Shown here one piece after another: positions 43,207 through 46,528 of a DNA stretch of 46,528 nucleotides. The translations under genes were made by a program, and so were the position numbers. Position 1 is the stretch's first letter. Each line of letters begins with the position of its first letter. Source of the DNA: an uncultured Myxococcales bacterium. Lineage in GTDB: Bacteria; Myxococcota; Myxococcia; Myxococcales; Myxococcaceae. The DNA lies in the NCBI GenBank assembly GCA_903911905.1, contig CAIWFK010000761.1:1-46528 (forward strand), written 5' to 3'. The notes beneath the pieces were generated by a model, which was not told the DNA's origin, did no database searches, and saw nothing but the letters and a program-made list of their open reading frames with translations.

Positions 43207-43793
43207 ATTCGCTGCTCGTGTTGGTGCTGGTGGTGTCGGCGACGCCCGACGTGGCCGCCCAGGTCAAGGAACGGCTCGACACCGGCGCGGTGGTGCACGG
43301 CAGGTTCGAGCAGCAGAAGCAGGTGAAGGGTTTCAAGCGACCGCTGGTGAGCACCGGTGACTTCGTGGTCGCCCGGGGCCACGGCGTGCGCTGGCACACC
43401 GCCAGCCCGTTCGACAGCGTGCTGACCGTGCGGCCCGACGACATTCGCTCGACGCAGGGCGGCGCCGAGGTCTTCTCGCTGTCGGCCTCGAAGGAACCGA
43501 CGGTGCGGGTCATCAACCAGGTGCTCTTCGCGCTGCTCGCCGGCGACGTCGAGGTGCTGCGCACGCACTTCGAGGTCAAAGGCACCATCGACGCGAAGGC
43601 CTGGCACCTGGAACTGACGCCGAAGGCGAAGGCGCTCGAGAAGGTGCTGGCCCGAATCGCGCTCGAGGGCGACGGCTTCGTGCGCTCGCTCGAGCTGACC
43701 GAAGGGTCGGGTGACGTGACCCGCATTCGCGTCGACGAGCCGAGCTCGGCGCAGGCCCTGTCGGCCGAAGAGCAGGCAGGCTTCTCGAAGTGA
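43203..43793 (+). CDS. LolA-like outer-membrane lipoprotein carrier
   Basis: A 196-residue periplasmic protein with a short signal (MNSLLVLVLVVSATPDVAA). The body has the LolA-like features: HGRFEQQKQVKGFKRPLVSTGDF, WHTASPFDSVL and a long beta-rich C-terminal half. LolA-like proteins shuttle lipid-anchored or lipid molecules through the periplasm; in aryl-polyene clusters they serve with the adjacent MMPL exporter. It overlaps both neighbours by 4 bp. Confidence 0.82.
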   Translation: MNSLLVLVLVVSATPDVAAQVKERLDTGAVVHGRFEQQKQVKGFKRPLVSTGDFVVARGHGVRWHTASPFDSVLTVRPDDIRSTQGGAEVFSLSASKEPTVRVINQVLFALLAGDVEVLRTHFEVKGTIDAKAWHLELTPKAKALEKVLARIALEGDGFVRSLELTEGSGDVTRIRVDEPSSAQALSAEEQAGFSK

Positions 43794-46084
43794 GCACGTC
43801 GTCGCCGGTTCCCCGCAGGGCCTGGCTGGTCTTCACCCTGGGGTGGACGGTGCTGGTGGTCGCGCTGCTCGCGCACCAGACGTTTCTGTGGAACGGGGGG
43901 CTGAAGGTCGATTCCGACGTGCTGGCGCTGTTGCCGCGCGACGAGCAGGACGACGTGGCGCAGGAAGCGCTCAAGCAGCTCTCGGAGCGCGCTTCCCGCA
44001 GAGTGGTGGTGCTGGTCGGCGCGCCGTCGGTGGCGCAGGCGGGGAAGGCGGCCGACGCCCTGGTGTCGGCGCTCGGCGAGCAGGTGACGGTGGTCGACGA
44101 GGCCAGCTCGCTCGAGGGGTTCGTGGGCGCGCTGACGCCCTTCCGTGACGGCCTGCTCACCCCGTCCGACCGCGCCTTTCTCGAGCACGCCTCACCCCAG
44201 TTGTTGACCGCGCGCGCCCTGGCGTTGCTGCACCAGCCGGTGGGTCGGCGGGTGGGTGAGTGGCGCGACGACCCGCTGCAGCTCTTCACGGCGTTCCTCG
44301 AGGCGCGGGCGCAGGGCACGCGGGTGCGCCCCCTCGACGGGCGGCTGGTCATCGACGACGGCGCCACCCAGTTCGTGGTGGTGCAGGTCGACTCGAAGGC
44401 GCCGGCCTTCTCGTTCGACGGCACGCGGCGGCTCGAGCCGGTGTTGGAAGTGGCGCTCGCGAAGGCCCGCACCGCCGGTGCGACCGAGGTGCTGGCCGCG
44501 GGCATTCCCCGCTTCGCCGAGGCTGCGGCCGCCAGCGCCAGCCAGGAAGTGTCCACGGTCGGCGTGGGCTCGATGCTGGCCATTCTCATCGTGATGTGGC
44601 TCGCCTTCCGCTCGGTGCGCCCGCTGCTGCTGGTGACGGCCACCGTGGGGCTGGGCGTGGCGGCGGGGCTGTCGGCCTGCGTGCTGGTGTTCGGCAGCGT
44701 GCACGTGGTGACCCTGGTGTTCGGCGCCAGCCTGGTGGGCGTGGCCGAGGACTACGGCATTCACTACTTCGCCTCGCGGCAGGCCGCGCCCGACACCGAC
44801 CGGCTCGAGCTGCTCTGGCATCACCTGCCTGGACTCTCGCTGGCGCTGCTGACCAGCATCGCCGGCTACGCGATGTTGGCGGTGGCGCCGTTCCCCGGGC
44901 TTCGACAGGTGGCGCTCTTCTCGGGCGTCGGGCTGGCGGCGGCCTTCCTGGGCGCGGTGGCGTACTTTCCGTTCCTCGACGCCAAGCAGGTGAAACAGAC
45001 CGCGTTCGCCACGAAGTGGTCGGCCTCGCGGCAGTGGTGGCCGGTGGTGCGGGGCGGGCGCGCGGTGGTGGCGACGCTGGTGGTGCTGGCGCTCTGCGGC
45101 GTGGGCTTCGCGCGGCTCACGGTGGAAGACGACGTGCGCGAGCTGTCGAGCGCACCGAAGGCCCTGCTCGACGAGCAACTCAAGGTGGGCAAGTTGATGG
45201 GGCTGGCCAGCCCGGCGCAGGTCTTCGTGGTGCGCGGGCGCGACGAGGCCGAGGTGCTCGAGCGCGAAGAGGCGCTGACGGCGCGGCTCGACGGTCTGGT
45301 CGGCAAGGGGGTCATCTCGGGCTACGACGCGGTGTCGTCGTGGGTGCCGTCGGTGCCCCGTCAGACGGAAGACCGCGCGCGCTCGGTCGCGGCCCGTACT
45401 GCCATCGAGCACGAATTGGCCGACGAGCTCGACGCGGCTCCCGTTGCGACAGGGCAGCCGTGGCGTCCGCTCACGGTGGAGGACGTGCTGGCCACGCCGC
45501 TGGGCACGCGGTTGCTGGCGCTGTGGGTGCCGAGCGGGCACGCCAGCCTGGTGATGTTGCGTGGCGTGACGCGCGCTTCCCTCCCTGAAGTCGCCTCGCT
45601 GGACGACGCGGCCAGGGGCGTGCGCTTCGTCGACCGCACTGGAACCTTGTCGGCGCTGCTCGGCCGCACGCGGGTCAGCATGACGTGGCTGCTGGTGGCC
45701 GGCTACGCGCTGGTCTTCGCCGCGTTGTGGGCACGGTTTCGCGGTCGGGCCTGGCGGGCGCTGGCGCCGACGGTGGTGGGCTCGCTGCTGGCGATGGCCT
45801 CGGTGGGTCTGCTGGGCGAGAAGCTCGAGCTCTTCCACGTGCTCTCGCTGTGGCTGCTGCTGGGCATGGGTGTCGATTACGGCATCTTCCTGCTCGAGCA
45901 CCCCTCGCGACAGGCCGGCGAAGCGTGGTTGGCGGTGGGCCTGGGCGCGGTCAGCACCCTGCTCTCGTTCGGGTTGCTCGCGCTCTCGAGCACGCCGGCG
46001 ATTCACGCCTTCGGCCTGGCGATGGCGGTGGGCATTGCGTCGGTGTGGGCGCTTTCACCACTCTTCTGCGACGAGCCGGCGTAA
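43790..46084 (+). CDS. MMPL-family lipid exporter
   Basis: A 764-residue inner-membrane protein of the RND/MMPL superfamily. It has a TM helix at about 10-30, a large periplasmic domain, then a helical bundle (about residues 255-395); the same arrangement repeats in the second half, from a helix near 420 to the last bundle at about 625-760. Conserved GVAEDYGIHYF and GMGVDYGIFL segments sit in the paired TM regions. It probably exports a lipid-linked product of the operon. GTG at 43790 overlaps the LolA-like stop. The gene order LolA-MMPL matches aryl-polyene clusters. Confidence 0.87.
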   Translation: MSTSSPVPRRAWLVFTLGWTVLVVALLAHQTFLWNGGLKVDSDVLALLPRDEQDDVAQEALKQLSERASRRVVVLVGAPSVAQAGKAADALVSALGEQVTVVDEASSLEGFVGALTPFRDGLLTPSDRAFLEHASPQLLTARALALLHQPVGRRVGEWRDDPLQLFTAFLEARAQGTRVRPLDGRLVIDDGATQFVVVQVDSKAPAFSFDGTRRLEPVLEVALAKARTAGATEVLAAGIPRFAEAAAASASQEVSTVGVGSMLAILIVMWLAFRSVRPLLLVTATVGLGVAAGLSACVLVFGSVHVVTLVFGASLVGVAEDYGIHYFASRQAAPDTDRLELLWHHLPGLSLALLTSIAGYAMLAVAPFPGLRQVALFSGVGLAAAFLGAVAYFPFLDAKQVKQTAFATKWSASRQWWPVVRGGRAVVATLVVLALCGVGFARLTVEDDVRELSSAPKALLDEQLKVGKLMGLASPAQVFVVRGRDEAEVLEREEALTARLDGLVGKGVISGYDAVSSWVPSVPRQTEDRARSVAARTAIEHELADELDAAPVATGQPWRPLTVEDVLATPLGTRLLALWVPSGHASLVMLRGVTRASLPEVASLDDAARGVRFVDRTGTLSALLGRTRVSMTWLLVAGYALVFAALWARFRGRAWRALAPTVVGSLLAMASVGLLGEKLELFHVLSLWLLLGMGVDYGIFLLEHPSRQAGEAWLAVGLGAVSTLLSFGLLALSSTPAIHAFGLAMAVGIASVWALSPLFCDEPA

Positions 46085-46165
46085 AGCCCCAGCGGAAGAA
46101 TTCGACGACACGAGACGTCGGGTTAGCCTGACGCCCGCCTCACTTCCCCCCTTTCTGGAGTCACT

Positions 46166-46528
46166 GTGAACCTCGTTCGTTGGAGTTGTGCCGTCGCGGC
46201 GCTCGTCGCGGTGTTTCTCGTTCTGCCAGCCCGGGCCTCCGACCATCTCGACGGGCCGGCCGTCATCGCTCAACCCGAAGCCGACATCAGCGACCTCTAC
46301 ACGTGGATGGACGGGAACAACGTGGTGCTGGTGATGGGGGTCACGCCGCTGGCGACCCCGATGACGACGTTCTCGGACAAGATTCAGTACGTCTTCCACA
46401 CCCAGAGCCAGCAGATGTTCTTCGGCGCCTCGACCGGCGTCGACATCATCTGCACCTTCGACCTGGCGCAGCACGCCAGTTGCTGGGTGGGCACCGCCGA
46501 CTACGTGACCGGTGACGCCAGCGCCACC
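46166..46528 (+). CDS. DUF4331-like secreted protein (3' partial)
   Basis: The first 121 codons of a protein cut by the window end. A signal peptide (start GTG 46166, with CTGGAG at 46155-46160) is followed by SDHLDGPAV and ADISDLYTWMDGN, matching the N-terminal pattern of DUF4331 proteins (SSHREAP...ADITDLYAF). Function unknown. It has its own 81-bp leader after the MMPL gene and may not belong to that operon. Confidence 0.7.
   Translation, partial: MNLVRWSCAVAALVAVFLVLPARASDHLDGPAVIAQPEADISDLYTWMDGNNVVLVMGVTPLATPMTTFSDKIQYVFHTQSQQMFFGASTGVDIICTFDLAQHASCWVGTADYVTGDASAT

Noticed and set aside
41151-46084. Complete aryl-polyene cluster
   Set aside because: No ketosynthase, ACP, dehydratase or ligase genes in the visible neighbourhood; only the tail module is present.

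Overview
The window is GC-rich DNA with dense coding on both strands. It looks like a chromosomal segment of a Myxococcota (myxobacterial) genome. The reasons are a Ser/Thr kinase carrying extracytoplasmic PPC-like domains, many lipoproteins, PilZ proteins, a short secreted protein with a MYXO-CTERM-like tail, an incomplete mannose-type PTS, and a DUF1592/1588/1585-like plus DUF1501 pair. No rRNA, tRNA, CRISPR array, IS element or phage gene was recognised. All assignments come from reading motifs; no database search was run.

Layout. 1-4.7 kb: 5'-truncated Ser/Thr kinase, acyl-CoA ligase, and a ChrR-like anti-sigma/ECF sigma pair. 4.8-12.3 kb: beta-propeller lipoprotein, GIN-domain lipoprotein, PTS EIIA, a large repeat lipoprotein, and PTS EIIC-EIID. 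12.5-15.5 kb: a leftward run led by a YghO-like GNAT acyltransferase, followed by a membrane protein, a GreA/B-C-terminal-like protein and another membrane protein. 15.5-15.9 kb: an AT-richer divergent control region. 15.9-26.1 kb: the main locus, described below, ended by a strong hairpin plus T-tract. 26.1-32 kb: di-haem peroxidase, thioesterase, a second Gre-like protein, two PilZ proteins, a lipoprotein, an S24/S26-like protein, a tyrosine-phosphatase-like protein and an SPFH protein. 32.1-33.7 kb: a divergent M28 peptidase/TetR pair, both frameshifted, around a perfect 17-bp operator-like palindrome. 33.8-41 kb: DUF1592-like haem lipoprotein, DUF1501 Tat protein, coiled-coil protein, small MYXO-CTERM-like protein and an AAA ATPase. 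41.15-46.1 kb: five genes with 4-bp overlaps (GT2, LpxL-like acyltransferase, 4HBT thioesterase, LolA-like, MMPL exporter). This is the tail of an aryl-polyene-type cluster without its ketosynthases. The right edge holds the start of a DUF4331-like secreted protein.

Headline locus. The operon encodes a fatty acyl-AMP ligase, a free ACP, a 2316-residue protein with the order KS-AT-ACP-KR-DH-alpha-oxoamine synthase (AOS), and a cyclopropane-synthase-type methyltransferase. Every catalytic motif checked is intact. The inferred route is: a free fatty acid is loaded on the ACP, extended with malonyl units, reduced and dehydrated to a 2-enoyl thioester, then released by PLP-dependent condensation with an amino acid. 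If the amino acid is serine and one extension cycle occurs, the product is a 3-keto-4-ene sphingoid base. That would be a desaturase-independent way to build a sphingosine-like skeleton. The divergent YghO-like acyltransferase is a candidate N-acylating enzyme, and the methyltransferase a candidate tailoring enzyme. The product, amino acid and number of extension cycles cannot be read from the sequence.
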